A program made the position numbers and the translations under genes. 64,000 nucleotides of DNA from Mesorhizobium_G sp049840935 (lineage in GTDB: Bacteria; Pseudomonadota; Alphaproteobacteria; Rhizobiales; Rhizobiaceae): the NCBI GenBank assembly GCA_049840935.1, contig JASGJA010000025.1:248001-312000 (forward strand), written 5' to 3'. Below, one piece after another: positions 24,905 to 34,252 of this stretch (the stretch's first letter is position 1; every line of letters begins with the position of its first letter). The notes under the pieces were generated by a model, which saw nothing but the letters and a program-made list of their open reading frames with translations, was not told where the DNA came from and made no database searches.

Positions 24905-27240
24905 TGACCGCTCACCAGCCGAATGTGAAGGCCACGAAGATAGCCGGCGGCGTGCATACGGACCAGCGACATGATTCCGCGCATAAGCACGTGACCGGCG
25001 AGGCCATCTATATCGACGACATGCCGGAACCGCGCGGCACGCTGCATGGTTGTCTGGGGCTGTCGACTGTTGCGCACGGCAAGATAACGAAGATCGATCT
25101 TTCTGCGGTGCGGACAGCGCCCGGCGTGGTCGATGTTCTGACGGCGAAGGATGTTCCCGGCGTCAACGACATTTCGCCGACGGGACGGCATGATGAACCT
25201 GTGCTGGCGGAAGGCGTTGTCCAGTTCTATGGACAGCCGGTTTTCTGCGTGATTGCGGAAACGCGCGAACAGGCGCGGCGCGCCTGCAAGTTGGCGAAAA
25301 TCGAATATGAAGAACTGCCGTTTGTCGTGGACATTGGTGGATTGGATGTGGCGAAGGACAAGCTCGTTACGCCCAATCTGACGCTGACGCGCGGCGATGC
25401 CGCGGAAGCCATTCGCAGTGCGCCGCGCAGTCTTAAAGGGCAGGTGCGCAATGGCGGGCAGGACCATTTCTACCTTGAAGGCCAGATTTCTATGGCTGTT
25501 CCGGGCGAAGATGGCGACGTAACGGTCTATTGCTCGACGCAGCACCCGAGCGAAGTGCAGCACATGGTGGGTCACGCGCTTGGTGTGCCGAGCCACGCCG
25601 TGACCATTGAAATTCGCCGCATGGGCGGTGGTTTCGGCGGCAAGGAAACGCAGGGCAACCAGTTTGCGGCGCTGGCGGCGATTGCGGCCAAGAAGCTTGG
25701 CCGCGCGGTTAAAATTCGCCCGGATCGCGACGACGACATGACCGCGACCGGCAAGCGGCACGATTTCCTGATCGATTATGAAGTCGGGTTCGATGACGAA
25801 GGCAATATTCTGGGCGTCGAGTTTACCTATGGGGCGCGATGCGGCTTCTCGTCCGATCTGTCGGGGCCGGTGACTGATCGCGCGCTGTTCCATTGTGACA
25901 ATGCGTATTTTTATCCGGCAGTGAAGGCAGTTTCCGCGCCGTTTTATACGAACACGGTGTCGAATACAGCGTTCCGCGGCTTCGGCGGACCTCAGGGCAT
26001 GATCGGCGCGGAGCGGATCATCGACGAGGTTGCATTTGCGACAGGCAAAGACCCGCTGGAGATTCGCCGAAAGAATTTCTACGGCACGACCGACAGGAAT
26101 GTGACGCCCTATCACCAGACGGTCGAAGACAACATTATTCACCGCATATTCGATGAGCTTGAGCAGAGCGCAGACTATGCAGGGTGGCGGCGCGAGATAA
26201 GCGCGTTCAACAATAATAGCCGGTTCATCAAGCGTGGGTTAGCGATAACGCCGGTGAAGTTCGGTATCTCCTTCACGGCCACGCACTACAATCAGGCGGG
26301 CGCGCTGGTGCATGTCTATACGGACGGCTCGGTGCACCTGAACCATGGCGGCACGGAGATGGGGCAGGGCCTCAACACCAAGGTGGCGCAAGTAGTGGCG
26401 GAAGAGTTCCAGATCGACATCGATCAGGTGAAAATTACAGCGACGACGACCGGCAAGGTGCCGAACACCTCCGCGACGGCGGCCTCGTCGGGCGCGGATT
26501 TGAACGGTATGGCGGCGCAGGATGGCGCGCGGCAGATCAAGGCGAGGCTGATCGATTTCGCTGCCGAGAAGTGGAATGTGGAGAAGGATCAGGTTGTGTT
26601 CCTGCCGAACCGCGTGCGGATCGGCAATCAGGAAATCCCGTTCGGCGAACTGATAAAGCAAGCCTATTTCGCGCGCATCCAGCTTTCGGCCGCGGGCTTT
26701 TACAAGACGCCGAAAATTCATTGGGATCGCGCGAAAGGGCAGGGGCGTCCATTTTATTACTACGCCTATGGCGCGGCCTGCGCCGAGGTTTCGGTGGATG
26801 TGCTGACCGGCGAATATATGGTCGAGCGCGTTGATATTCTTCACGAAACGGGGCGGTCGCTTAACAGGGCGCTCGATCTCGGACAGATCGAGGGTGCGTT
26901 CATTCAGGGCATGGGCTGGCTGACCACCGAGGAACTATGGTGGGACGCTAAGGGCAGGCTGCGCACGTTTGCGCCCTCGACTTACAAGATTCCGCTGGCT
27001 TCCGATCGTCCGAAGATTTTCAATGTGACGCTGGCCGACTGGGCAGAGAACCGCGAGAACACGGTGTACAGGTCGAAGGCCGTGGGCGAGCCGCCCTTCA
27101 TGCTGGGCATGGCGGTTTATCATGCGCTGACCGACGCGGTGGCGAGTGTGGCTGACCACAAGGTGCATCCGCAACTTGACGCGCCCGCGACGCCGGAGCG
27201 TGTTCTGATGGCAATTGAGCGGCTGAAGGCGGCGCGATGA
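24904..27240 (+). CDS. xdhB: Xanthine dehydrogenase large subunit (molybdopterin-binding)
   Basis: This 778-residue subunit holds the molybdenum cofactor that hydroxylates hypoxanthine to xanthine and xanthine to urate. Visible are the N-terminal hammerhead region (HVTGEAIYIDDMPEPRG), the cofactor motif RMGGGFGGKETQ (about residue 240) and AFRGFGGPQGM (about 358). HGGTEMGQGLNTKVAQ (about 482) and the catalytic Glu in KAVGEPPFMLGMA (about 726) are also present. Length and motif order match XdhB of two-subunit bacterial enzymes. It is coupled to xdhA and followed 21 bases later by xdhC, which inserts the sulfurated cofactor. Confidence 0.97.
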   Translation: MTAHQPNVKATKIAGGVHTDQRHDSAHKHVTGEAIYIDDMPEPRGTLHGCLGLSTVAHGKITKIDLSAVRTAPGVVDVLTAKDVPGVNDISPTGRHDEPVLAEGVVQFYGQPVFCVIAETREQARRACKLAKIEYEELPFVVDIGGLDVAKDKLVTPNLTLTRGDAAEAIRSAPRSLKGQVRNGGQDHFYLEGQISMAVPGEDGDVTVYCSTQHPSEVQHMVGHALGVPSHAVTIEIRRMGGGFGGKETQGNQFAALAAIAAKKLGRAVKIRPDRDDDMTATGKRHDFLIDYEVGFDDEGNILGVEFTYGARCGFSSDLSGPVTDRALFHCDNAYFYPAVKAVSAPFYTNTVSNTAFRGFGGPQGMIGAERIIDEVAFATGKDPLEIRRKNFYGTTDRNVTPYHQTVEDNIIHRIFDELEQSADYAGWRREISAFNNNSRFIKRGLAITPVKFGISFTATHYNQAGALVHVYTDGSVHLNHGGTEMGQGLNTKVAQVVAEEFQIDIDQVKITATTTGKVPNTSATAASSGADLNGMAAQDGARQIKARLIDFAAEKWNVEKDQVVFLPNRVRIGNQEIPFGELIKQAYFARIQLSAAGFYKTPKIHWDRAKGQGRPFYYYAYGAACAEVSVDVLTGEYMVERVDILHETGRSLNRALDLGQIEGAFIQGMGWLTTEELWWDAKGRLRTFAPSTYKIPLASDRPKIFNVTLADWAENRENTVYRSKAVGEPPFMLGMAVYHALTDAVASVADHKVHPQLDAPATPERVLMAIERLKAAR

Positions 27241-27261
27241 ACTTCGTGCTATGATGGTTTG

Positions 27262-28125
27262 ATGACTTCGCTTGTTAAAGAGCTGAGCGAGTTTCTGGAC
27301 CGCGCGAGCGATGCGGCACTGGTGCAGGTGGCGTCCGCAAAGGGTTCAACGCCGCGCGAGGCCGGAACGTGGATGCTGGTGGCGCGAGACGCGATTTTCG
27401 GCACGATCGGCGGCGGGCAACTCGAATATATGGCCATCGACAAGGCGCGCGAATTGCTGGCGTTGGATGGCGGAGCGGTGATGCTCGATATTCCGCTGGG
27501 GCCGGAGATCGGCCAGTGTTGCGGCGGTCGGGTGGGGCTTTCCGTAAGCCGGTTGGATGCAGCAATGCGCGAGGAATTGCAGGCGCAATTGGCGCGGGAA
27601 GATGCTGTGCAGCCTCAAGTCTATGTGTTCGGCGGCGGTCATGTCGGACGTGCGCTGGCGGCGGCTCTTTCACTGCTGCCCGTAAAGACGATTGTTGTCG
27701 AGACGCGTGCAGAGGAAATCAAGGGCCTGCCGAAAACGGTTGAGGCGCGGCTGACCCCAATGCCTGAAGAAGCGGTTCGTGAAGCGCCCGCAGGATCGGC
27801 GTTTCTCGTGCTGACACACGACCATGCGCTGGATTTTATGATTGTCGCGGAAGCGCTGAAGCGCACTGACTCAGCTTATGTCGGCATGATCGGCTCTAAG
27901 ACCAAGAAGGCGACATTTCGCAGTTGGTATTTGCGCACGGCAGGCGGCACGGAAGCGATGTTTGACCGTCTGGTGTCGCCGATTGGCGGGGACAGCGTAA
28001 AAGACAAGCGGCCAGCGGTGATTGCTGCGCTGGCCGCCGCTGAAGTTATGACTGCGCTCAGCCCGGTTGCAGATGCGATTCCAGGAACCACAGGTTCTTA
28101 TCGAGTGACCGCGAATAAGCCGTGA
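27262..28125 (+). CDS. xdhC: Xanthine dehydrogenase accessory protein
   Basis: This 287-residue XdhC-family chaperone binds and protects the molybdenum cofactor, helps its sulfuration and delivers it to XdhB. The conserved Cys pair is in EIGQCCGGRVGLS (about residue 90). A Rossmann-like C-terminal domain follows with VYVFGGGHVGRALAAAL (about 120), LTHDHALDFMIVAEAL and YVGMIGSKTKKATF. The ATG at 27262 is used; an in-frame TTG lies directly before it. The last 68 bases overlap the end of the convergent dps gene, which is unusual, although both frames look intact. Confidence 0.94.
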   Translation: MTSLVKELSEFLDRASDAALVQVASAKGSTPREAGTWMLVARDAIFGTIGGGQLEYMAIDKARELLALDGGAVMLDIPLGPEIGQCCGGRVGLSVSRLDAAMREELQAQLAREDAVQPQVYVFGGGHVGRALAAALSLLPVKTIVVETRAEEIKGLPKTVEARLTPMPEEAVREAPAGSAFLVLTHDHALDFMIVAEALKRTDSAYVGMIGSKTKKATFRSWYLRTAGGTEAMFDRLVSPIGGDSVKDKRPAVIAALAAAEVMTALSPVADAIPGTTGSYRVTANKP

Positions 28126-28543
28126 AAATATCGGCGGCGTCGGCATCGCCCGCTTCGTCGCAATCCTCAATGGCTTTGCGTACCAGCTTGGCGGTGGCCG
28201 CGTAGCGCTCAACCAGCGCTTCCAAATGCTCGCTGATTTTTGAAATGTCAGTGGGGTAGGGCGGAAGCGGCGTGCGGCTTGCGACAGACTGAGAGGTGCC
28301 AAGCGCCATGCCACCAAGCTGTGCAACGCGCTCTGCAACCGTATCTACATGCCCGTCCTGATCCTTGCGAAGCTGGTCCAGCAATTCATGGATTGCTATG
28401 AAGGTCGGGCCTTTTACGTTCCAGTGCGCCTGTTTGATGATGAGCGCGAGGTCGATTGCGTCGGCCAGCCGGGCATTGAGAATATCAATCACCGTTTTGC
28501 GCGTGTTCGATTTTAGATCGTTATGAGTTTCGAGCTTGGCCAT
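28058..28543 (-). CDS. dps: Dps-family DNA-binding ferritin-like protein
   Basis: This 161-residue member of the Dps family forms a dodecameric shell that oxidises and stores iron and protects DNA in starvation or oxidative stress. The ferroxidase-site motif is seen in ALIIKQAHWNVKGPTFIAIHELLD (positions 39-58 shown in essence: His, then Asp/Glu downstream). DGHVDTVAERVAQLGG also matches. The chosen start, MAKLETHND at 28543, has AGGA eight bases upstream; two further ATG codons lie just upstream at 28549 and 28558. Its 3' end overlaps xdhC on the other strand by 68 bases. It is probably its own transcription unit. Confidence 0.93.
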   Translation of the reverse strand: MAKLETHNDLKSNTRKTVIDILNARLADAIDLALIIKQAHWNVKGPTFIAIHELLDQLRKDQDGHVDTVAERVAQLGGMALGTSQSVASRTPLPPYPTDISKISEHLEALVERYAATAKLVRKAIEDCDEAGDADAADIFTAYSRSLDKNLWFLESHLQPG

Positions 28544-28651
28544 TTGCATTGTCCTCACGAAGTCGGGGGCTGATGTGAAGTTTAATCCCGTTTAACAACG
28601 CGAATGTAACGCAAACGGTTTCATCTAAAAACGCCCAGATATCCTCAAGTT

Positions 28652-29573
28652 TTATGTGCCAGCGAGCGCGCCGCGGATCATCTTTTCACAGCGGTTGGCC
28701 ATGAAATCCAGCAACAGTCGTACCTTCGGATCCTGCAACTTCTTGTGTGGATAGACAGCCGCGAACTGTATGGGTGTGGGCGGAAAATCCGGCAGAACAA
28801 GGCGCAACTGTCCGTCACGCAAATAGGATTTCTATCTCGAAACGCGGCTTCGAGACGATGCCCCATCCGCCAAGCGCCCAGTTTGTCAGCACGTCGCCGT
28901 CGTCTGAATCATATGGTCCTGTGCCCTCGTACTTTGATGGCCCGTTCTTTGTCTGGAGCATCCAATAATGCTCCTTTGTGCCGGGGAAGCGGAGCATCAG
29001 GCAATCATGGCGCTGCTCGATCAAATCGTCGGGCGTTTTGGGTTCGCCGCGCGTTTCGAGATATCCGGGCGATGCCACCAGCACGCGCTCGCACTGCATG
29101 ATGCCTCGCATGCGCAGGCTGGAATCTTCGATGATGCCAAGACGGAATGCAACGTCGATGCCTTCTTTCAGAATATCGACGTTATGGTCGGACAGGCGCA
29201 GCCGAACCTGAATGTCGGGGTATTTTTCGTGGAAGTCCGGAATGCCGGACGCGATGAAGCGGCGGCCAAGCCCAAGCGGAGCAGTGACGCGAATCGTGCC
29301 GCGCGGCTGGCCCGAAAGCGCAGACACGGCTGCTTCTGCTTCCACGATGGCATCCAGCACCTTTTTCGCGCCGTCATAGAACACCGCGCCATGTTCGGTC
29401 GGCATAAGTTGGCGCGTGGTGCGGTTGAAGAGCCTCACACCGAGGTGCTTCTCCAACTCCTTGATTTTGTTGGATGCAACAGCAGGCGAGATACGCATGT
29501 CGCGTCCTGCGGCAGAGAGATTGCCGAGTTCGACGACGCGCACAAAAACCGAAACATTATCCAAATATGCCAT
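28652..29573 (-). pseudogene. LysR-family regulator, frameshifted near its C terminus
   Basis: The gene starts at 29573 after GAGGAGG with MAYLDNVSVFVRVVELGNLS. It has a LysR helix-turn-helix (NLSAAGRDMRISPAVASNKI, residues about 18-37) and most of the effector domain. At 28827 an extra base in a CC context breaks the frame after KPRFEIE. Without it the protein continues LRDGQLRLVLPDFPPTPIQF and ends normally at TAA 28652, giving about 306 residues as usual for the family. The gene is divergent from puuD and sits in the purine-catabolic cluster, so a role as its activator is likely but unproven. The frameshift may be a sequence error. Confidence 0.8.
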
Positions 29574-29741
29574 TTGAACGTCCTCCTCATTCCTATGGCC
29601 CGCGCGATGTTATAGCGCATCTATTTTAAATGTTTTTTTGAAAGTCATCGACAGTTGGCTCTCTTTCCGATTGGTTTGGATTGGGTCAAAGTCGGGTCAC
29701 CGAGGGTTACAGGCCGAATGGCCGGGCTGTGGGAGTTGCTG

Positions 29742-30957
29742 ATGCTGGATTTTGTTATTTTCTGGGATTGGGCGAGCTTCGCCGTGCGATGGCTGCACAT
29801 CATCACAGCCATGGCGTGGATTGGCTCGTCGTTCTACTTCGTCGCGCTCGATCTTGGATTGAAGCAGCGGCCCGGTCTGCCGAAGGGTGCCTACGGCGAG
29901 GAATGGCAGGTTCACGGCGGTGGGTTCTACAACATCCAGAAATATCTGGTCGCGCCGGAAGAGCTGCCCGAACATCTCGTCTGGTTCAAGTGGGAATCCT
30001 GACATGACCTGGCTATCCGGCTTCTTCCTGTTGGCTTTGGTCTATTACGGTAGTGCGGACCTCGTGATGGTGGACCGAAATGTGCTCGACGTATCCGGTA
30101 CGACCGCAATAGCGATTTCGCTGGCGTCTATCGGTGTGGGTTGGGTGATCTATGATTTGCTCTGCAAGTCGAAGCTTGGTGATAGTCCAACGCTGTTGAT
30201 GCTGCTGCTTTACGGCATGTTGGTCGCAATGAGCTGGGGCTATACGCAGCTTTTCACGGGTCGCGCGGCGTTCCTGCATCTGGGCGCATTCACTGCCACG
30301 ATCATGACTGCGAATGTGTTCTTCATCATCATTCCGAACCAGAAGATCGTTGTGGCGGATTTGAAGGCAGGGCGCACGCCTGATCCGAAATACGGCAAGA
30401 TCGCCAAGCTGCGCTCGACGCATAACAACTATCTGACGCTGCCGGTCGTGTTTCTGATGCTGTCGAACCACTATCCGCTGGCGTTCGGCACACAATTCAA
30501 TTGGGTGATCGCCTCGCTGGTTTTCATCATCGGCGTGCTGATCCGGCATTTTTTCAACACCAGCCATGCGGGCAAGAATCCGCCCTATTGGACGTGGCTG
30601 CTGGCGGGTATTCTGTTCATCGTGATTATCTGGCTTTCGACTGTGCCACGCGTGCTGACCGGTGAGCCGAAAATGTCCATGCAGGCCGAGCGGTTGGTGG
30701 CCGATGTGCATTTCGAGAAGGTGCGCGATACCGTCCTTGGGCGCTGCTCTATGTGCCATGCCAACGAGCCCTCCTATGAGGGCATTTATTTCGCGCCGAA
30801 GGGGGTGAAGCTCGAAAACGACGCGGAAATCGCGGAGCATGCCGAGCAAATCTATATCAATGCAGGCCGCAGCCACGCCATGCCGCCCGGCAATGTCACG
30901 CAGATCACGCCGGAAGAACGCTCGCTGCTGGTGGCTTGGTACGAGAGCGCACGATGA
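29742..30957 (+). pseudogene. puuD: Membrane urate oxidase PuuD with cytochrome c domain, frameshifted
   Basis: PuuD oxidises urate to 5-hydroxyisourate at the inner membrane and passes electrons to a C-terminal cytochrome c. The first frame (MLDFVIFWDWASFAVRWLH to HLVWFKWES) stops at 30001-30003. The second, from MTWLSGFFLLALVYYG, continues seven more hydrophobic segments, then the haem-binding CSMCH (about residue 325) and the cytochrome tail. One extra G at 30001 causes the break; removing it gives WFKWESYMTWLSGF, a smooth junction, and a normal length of about 404 residues. The start 29742 has GGGAG six bases upstream. It lies between the divergent lysR and guaD, and fills the step between XdhAB and UraH. 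Confidence 0.88.
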
Positions 30958-30969
30958 TTGATTTGGGAA

Positions 30970-31067
30970 CCCCACCCCTTACCCCTCCCCTCAAGGGGGA
31001 GGGGGATGGCAAAAGCCGCGTTTTCACGATCCCCCTCCCCCTTGAGGGGAGGGGTAAGGGGTGGGGG
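30970..31067. repeat. Long CG-rich palindromic repeat, family A copy 2
   Basis: The arms 30970-31005 and 31031-31067 are inverted and nearly identical to copy 1 at 12294. The spacer differs more than in copies 1 and 3. It stands just before guaD, and the guaD start lies only 36 bases past its end. Confidence 0.93.
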
Positions 31068-31102
31068 TCTTCTATAGGAAGACTATGTGCGGGAGCGGAG
31101 CA

Positions 31103-32419
31103 ATGACCCAGACGCTGCTGCGCGGGCGGGCGCTAAGCTTTCATCGCTGGCCGGAATCCGTCGAGGACAGGTCCGCCTTCTCATATGAGGAAGATGGAGC
31201 GGTTCTGGTTGAGGATGGGCGTATTTTAGCTTCGGGCGCGTATGGCGCGGTTTCCGCTAAGGCGAAGGCCGATGCGAAGATTATCGACCATCGGCCTAAC
31301 CTCATTCTGCCGGGATTCGTGGATTGTCATGCGCACTACCCGCAGATGCAGGTGATTGCGTCTTATGGCGCGGAGCTGCTCGATTGGCTGAATAAATACA
31401 CTTTTCCGGAAGAGACGAAGTTTGCGAACCCGCAACATTCGCGGCGCATCGCGCGGGTGTTTCTGGATGAGCTGATCCGCCACGGGACTACGAGCGTAGT
31501 GGCGTATTGTTCGGTGCATAAATCGAGTGCCGAGGCATTTTTTGCTGAATCGCATTCGCGCAATATGCTGAACATTGCGGGAAAAGTGATGATGGACCGC
31601 AATGCCCCTGCCGGCGTGCTGGATACGCCGCAATCGAGCTACGATGACACGAACGCGCTGATTGCTGAATGGCATGGCAAGGGGCGTCAGCATTATGCAG
31701 TCACGCCGCGCTTTGCGATTACGTCATCACCAGAGCAGATGGAAATGGCGGGTGCGCTAATGCGCGAGCATCCCGACCTGCACATGCAAACGCATCTTTC
31801 GGAAAACCACGCCGAGATTGCCTATACCTGCGAGCTTTATCCGCAGGCTAAGGATTACACGGACGTGTATGCACATTATGGGCTGCTTGGGCCTCGCGCG
31901 CTGTTCGGCCATGCGATTCATTTGTCGGAGCGTGAGCGTGATGCGCTGTCCGACAGCGGATCGGTGGCGGTGTTTTGCCCGACCTCGAACCTGTTTCTGG
32001 GGTCGGGGCTGTTTCCCTATCAGGAGAACCGCAAGCGCGCGAAACCGTTGCGCATCGCGACGGCGACAGATGTGGGCGGAGGCACGAATTATTCCATGCT
32101 GCGCACGATGGACGAAGCATACAAAATCATCGCGTTGCAGGGTGAAAAGCTTAATCCGTTTGCATCGTTCTGGCAGCTTACGCGCGGCAATGCGGAAGCG
32201 TTATCGCTGGTGGACCGGATCGGCACGTTAGAGGTCGGGAGCGACGCGGATATTGTTGTGCTGAATGCCAAGGCCACCTCGGTTATGCGGCTGCGCATGG
32301 AGACGATAGAGACGCTCGCGGAGGAGTTGTTCCTGTTGCAGACATTGGGTGATGACCGCGCGGTCGCGGAGGTTTATGTGGCTGGAAAACCGGCAAAGAG
32401 CGATATTCTCAACGGTTGA
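31103..32419 (+). CDS. guaD: Guanine deaminase
   Basis: This 438-residue amidohydrolase converts guanine to xanthine and ammonia, feeding xanthine dehydrogenase. The zinc-site motifs are PGFVDCHAHYPQM (about residue 75), QTHLSENHAEI (about 236), FGHAIHLSERE (about 270) and ATATDVGGGTNYSM (about 320). Length and order fit the GuaD type. The start ATG 31103 is preceded by GGAGCGGAG; the frame stays open upstream into the palindromic repeat, but no earlier start is convincing. It follows puuD on the same strand and probably shares its regulation. Confidence 0.95.
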   Translation: MTQTLLRGRALSFHRWPESVEDRSAFSYEEDGAVLVEDGRILASGAYGAVSAKAKADAKIIDHRPNLILPGFVDCHAHYPQMQVIASYGAELLDWLNKYTFPEETKFANPQHSRRIARVFLDELIRHGTTSVVAYCSVHKSSAEAFFAESHSRNMLNIAGKVMMDRNAPAGVLDTPQSSYDDTNALIAEWHGKGRQHYAVTPRFAITSSPEQMEMAGALMREHPDLHMQTHLSENHAEIAYTCELYPQAKDYTDVYAHYGLLGPRALFGHAIHLSERERDALSDSGSVAVFCPTSNLFLGSGLFPYQENRKRAKPLRIATATDVGGGTNYSMLRTMDEAYKIIALQGEKLNPFASFWQLTRGNAEALSLVDRIGTLEVGSDADIVVLNAKATSVMRLRMETIETLAEELFLLQTLGDDRAVAEVYVAGKPAKSDILNG

Positions 32420-32477
32420 GACTTGCATCTGCCGCACAGCGCGATAGGCATTGCACGCGAGTTGAGGGACGGAGCCG

Positions 32478-32975
32478 ATGAGCGCAGCAGACATTGCCAA
32501 AATCAGCGAACAGGAGGCGGCGCTGGTTTTCGACCGTTTCGACGAGGCGGCGGCCTATGAGATCGGCACGAATTTGCGGGCGCGGGCGATTGCCGAGAAG
32601 ATGCCAATCATCATCGAAATTCGCTTCTGGGACAGGCTGCTGTTTTACGCTGCGCTGCCGGGTTCAACGGCTTCCAATACGGATTGGGTTCGGCGCAAGC
32701 TGAACGGCGTGAAAATGTTCCAGAAAAGCAGCTATCGCATGACTCTGGAACAGAATTCGCCGAACCGGCTGTTCAAGCCGGATTATGGCTTGAACCCTGC
32801 CGATTATGTGCTGGCGGGCGGTGGATTTCCGATCCATGTGAAGGACACCGGCGTTGTGGGTGCGATAGGCGTTTCCGGACTGCCGCAGCGACAGGATCAT
32901 GCGGTGATCGTTGATGCGCTGGCGACATATCTGAAACTCGACGCTGCGGCGCTCGCGCTGCCGCCGGAGGCGTGA
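32478..32975 (+). CDS. UPF0303 (heme-degrading-domain-like) protein
   Basis: This 165-residue protein of the GlcG/HbpS-like UPF0303 group shows RAIAEKMPIIIEIRFWDRLLFY, then NTDWVRRKLNGVKMFQKSSY and the Gly-rich GGGFPIHVKDTGVVGAIGVSGL. The biochemical role of the group is not settled; relatives bind small ligands or haem. It ends inside the start of the glycerate-kinase gene (four-base overlap), so the two are coupled. In this cluster it may assist glyoxylate or tartronate metabolism, which is only context. Confidence 0.8.
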   Translation: MSAADIAKISEQEAALVFDRFDEAAAYEIGTNLRARAIAEKMPIIIEIRFWDRLLFYAALPGSTASNTDWVRRKLNGVKMFQKSSYRMTLEQNSPNRLFKPDYGLNPADYVLAGGGFPIHVKDTGVVGAIGVSGLPQRQDHAVIVDALATYLKLDAAALALPPEA

Positions 32976-34240
32976 TCGTGCAGGCAGACGCCAAGGCTTT
33001 TCTGATTTCCATATTTGAGGCGGCGGTTGCTGCTGCCGACCCCGAAAAGACCATCCGCAAACATTTGCCGGAAAAGCCCAAAGGCCGAACGGTTGTGATC
33101 GGTTTCGGCAAGGGTGCCGCGCAAATGGCGCAGGCTTTCGAGAATGTTTGGGACGCGCCATTCGAGGGTGTTGTCGTCACGCGGTATGGCTATGCCGCGC
33201 CGTGTCGGACAATCGAAGTGCTGGAGGCATCGCATCCGGTTCCTGATGAAAACGGGCTGAGTGCAGCGCGGCGCTTGATGGCCCTCGTTACTGGGTTGAC
33301 GGCGGATGATCTGGTGATCGCGCTGGTGTGTGGTGGTGGCTCGGCGCTGTTGCCGGCGCCCGCGGGCAAGCTTTCACTGGCGGATGAGATTGCTGTGAAT
33401 GAAGCGCTGCTCGCGTCCGGCGCGCCGATTTCCGCGATGAACGCGGTTCGCAAGCATGTGTCGAACATCAAGGGTGGGCGGCTGGCTGCGCTGGCACATC
33501 CGGCGCGCGTGGTGTCGCTCGTCGTGTCCGATATTCCGGGCGACAATCCGGCGCTGGTGGCTTCCGGTCCGACTGTACCGGATGGCACGACGCGGCAGGA
33601 TGCGCTGAAGATTATCGAGACGTACGGGATGAAGTTGCCGGATGCTGTGATGGAGCATCTCGGCAGCGATGAGGCCAACGCGCCAATGCCGGATGATGCG
33701 CGGTTTGTGGCGCATAGCGTGCAGGTGATTGCGTCTGCGGCCGTTTCGCTGGAAGCGGCGGCGGAAGCCTCGCGCGCAATGGGCGTTCCGGCGGTAATTC
33801 TATCCGATGCGATTGAGGGCGAAGCACGCGAGGTGGGCGGTGTTCACGCCGCGATTGCGCGCGAGATTGCCGCGCGGGATAGGCCGTTCAAGAAGCCTGT
33901 GCTTGTGCTGTCAGGTGGCGAGACAACCGTGACACTTCGCGCCAAAGGCAAGGGCGGTCGCAATAGCGAGTTCCTGCTGGCGTTTGCGCTTGGTGTGGAT
34001 GGGATCGAAGGCATCGACGCGCTGGCTGCCGATACGGATGGTATCGACGGGTCCGAAAACAATGCCGGTGCGTTTGCCGATGGCACAACGATAGGGCGGA
34101 TGCGTGCGGCAGGTGTCGATGCAAAGGCGATGCTGCAAGCGAACAATGCCTGGACGGCGTTTAATGCAGTTGATGATCTCTTTGTGCCGGGTCCGACCGG
34201 AACCAATGTGAATGATTTCCGGGCGATTTTGGTGAGGTAG
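32972..34240 (+). CDS. Glycerate 2-kinase, MOFRL family (TtuD-like)
   Basis: This 422-residue member of the DUF4147/MOFRL family phosphorylates glycerate to 2-phosphoglycerate; some members were named hydroxypyruvate reductase. Seen are VVIGFGKGAAQMAQAFE (about residue 37), LVCGGGSALLPAPAG (about 112), VSDIPGDNPALVASGPTVPDG (about 190, first part) and the MOFRL motif GGRNSEFLLAFAL (about 330). The C-terminal part has LAADTDGIDGSENNAGAF. The start is GTG 32972. Urate breakdown ends in glyoxylate, and glycerate kinase is the usual exit from glyoxylate via tartronate semialdehyde, so it fits here. Confidence 0.88.
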   Translation: MIVQADAKAFLISIFEAAVAAADPEKTIRKHLPEKPKGRTVVIGFGKGAAQMAQAFENVWDAPFEGVVVTRYGYAAPCRTIEVLEASHPVPDENGLSAARRLMALVTGLTADDLVIALVCGGGSALLPAPAGKLSLADEIAVNEALLASGAPISAMNAVRKHVSNIKGGRLAALAHPARVVSLVVSDIPGDNPALVASGPTVPDGTTRQDALKIIETYGMKLPDAVMEHLGSDEANAPMPDDARFVAHSVQVIASAAVSLEAAAEASRAMGVPAVILSDAIEGEAREVGGVHAAIAREIAARDRPFKKPVLVLSGGETTVTLRAKGKGGRNSEFLLAFALGVDGIEGIDALAADTDGIDGSENNAGAFADGTTIGRMRAAGVDAKAMLQANNAWTAFNAVDDLFVPGPTGTNVNDFRAILVR

Positions 34241-34252
34241 CCGCAATACCCC

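Noticed and set aside
24850..26142. A 430-codon minus-strand frame inside xdhB
   Set aside because: Its composition (many Arg and His) is that of an antisense frame of a high-GC gene; xdhB has all its motifs.
29997..30004. Programmed ribosomal frameshifting in puuD or the other broken genes
   Set aside because: No slippery heptamer with a downstream structure was seen, homologues are single frames, and six such sites in unrelated genes would be extraordinary.
30013..30975. A 320-codon minus-strand frame opposite puuD
   Set aside because: Antisense shadow; the plus strand encodes membrane helices and a CSMCH haem site.
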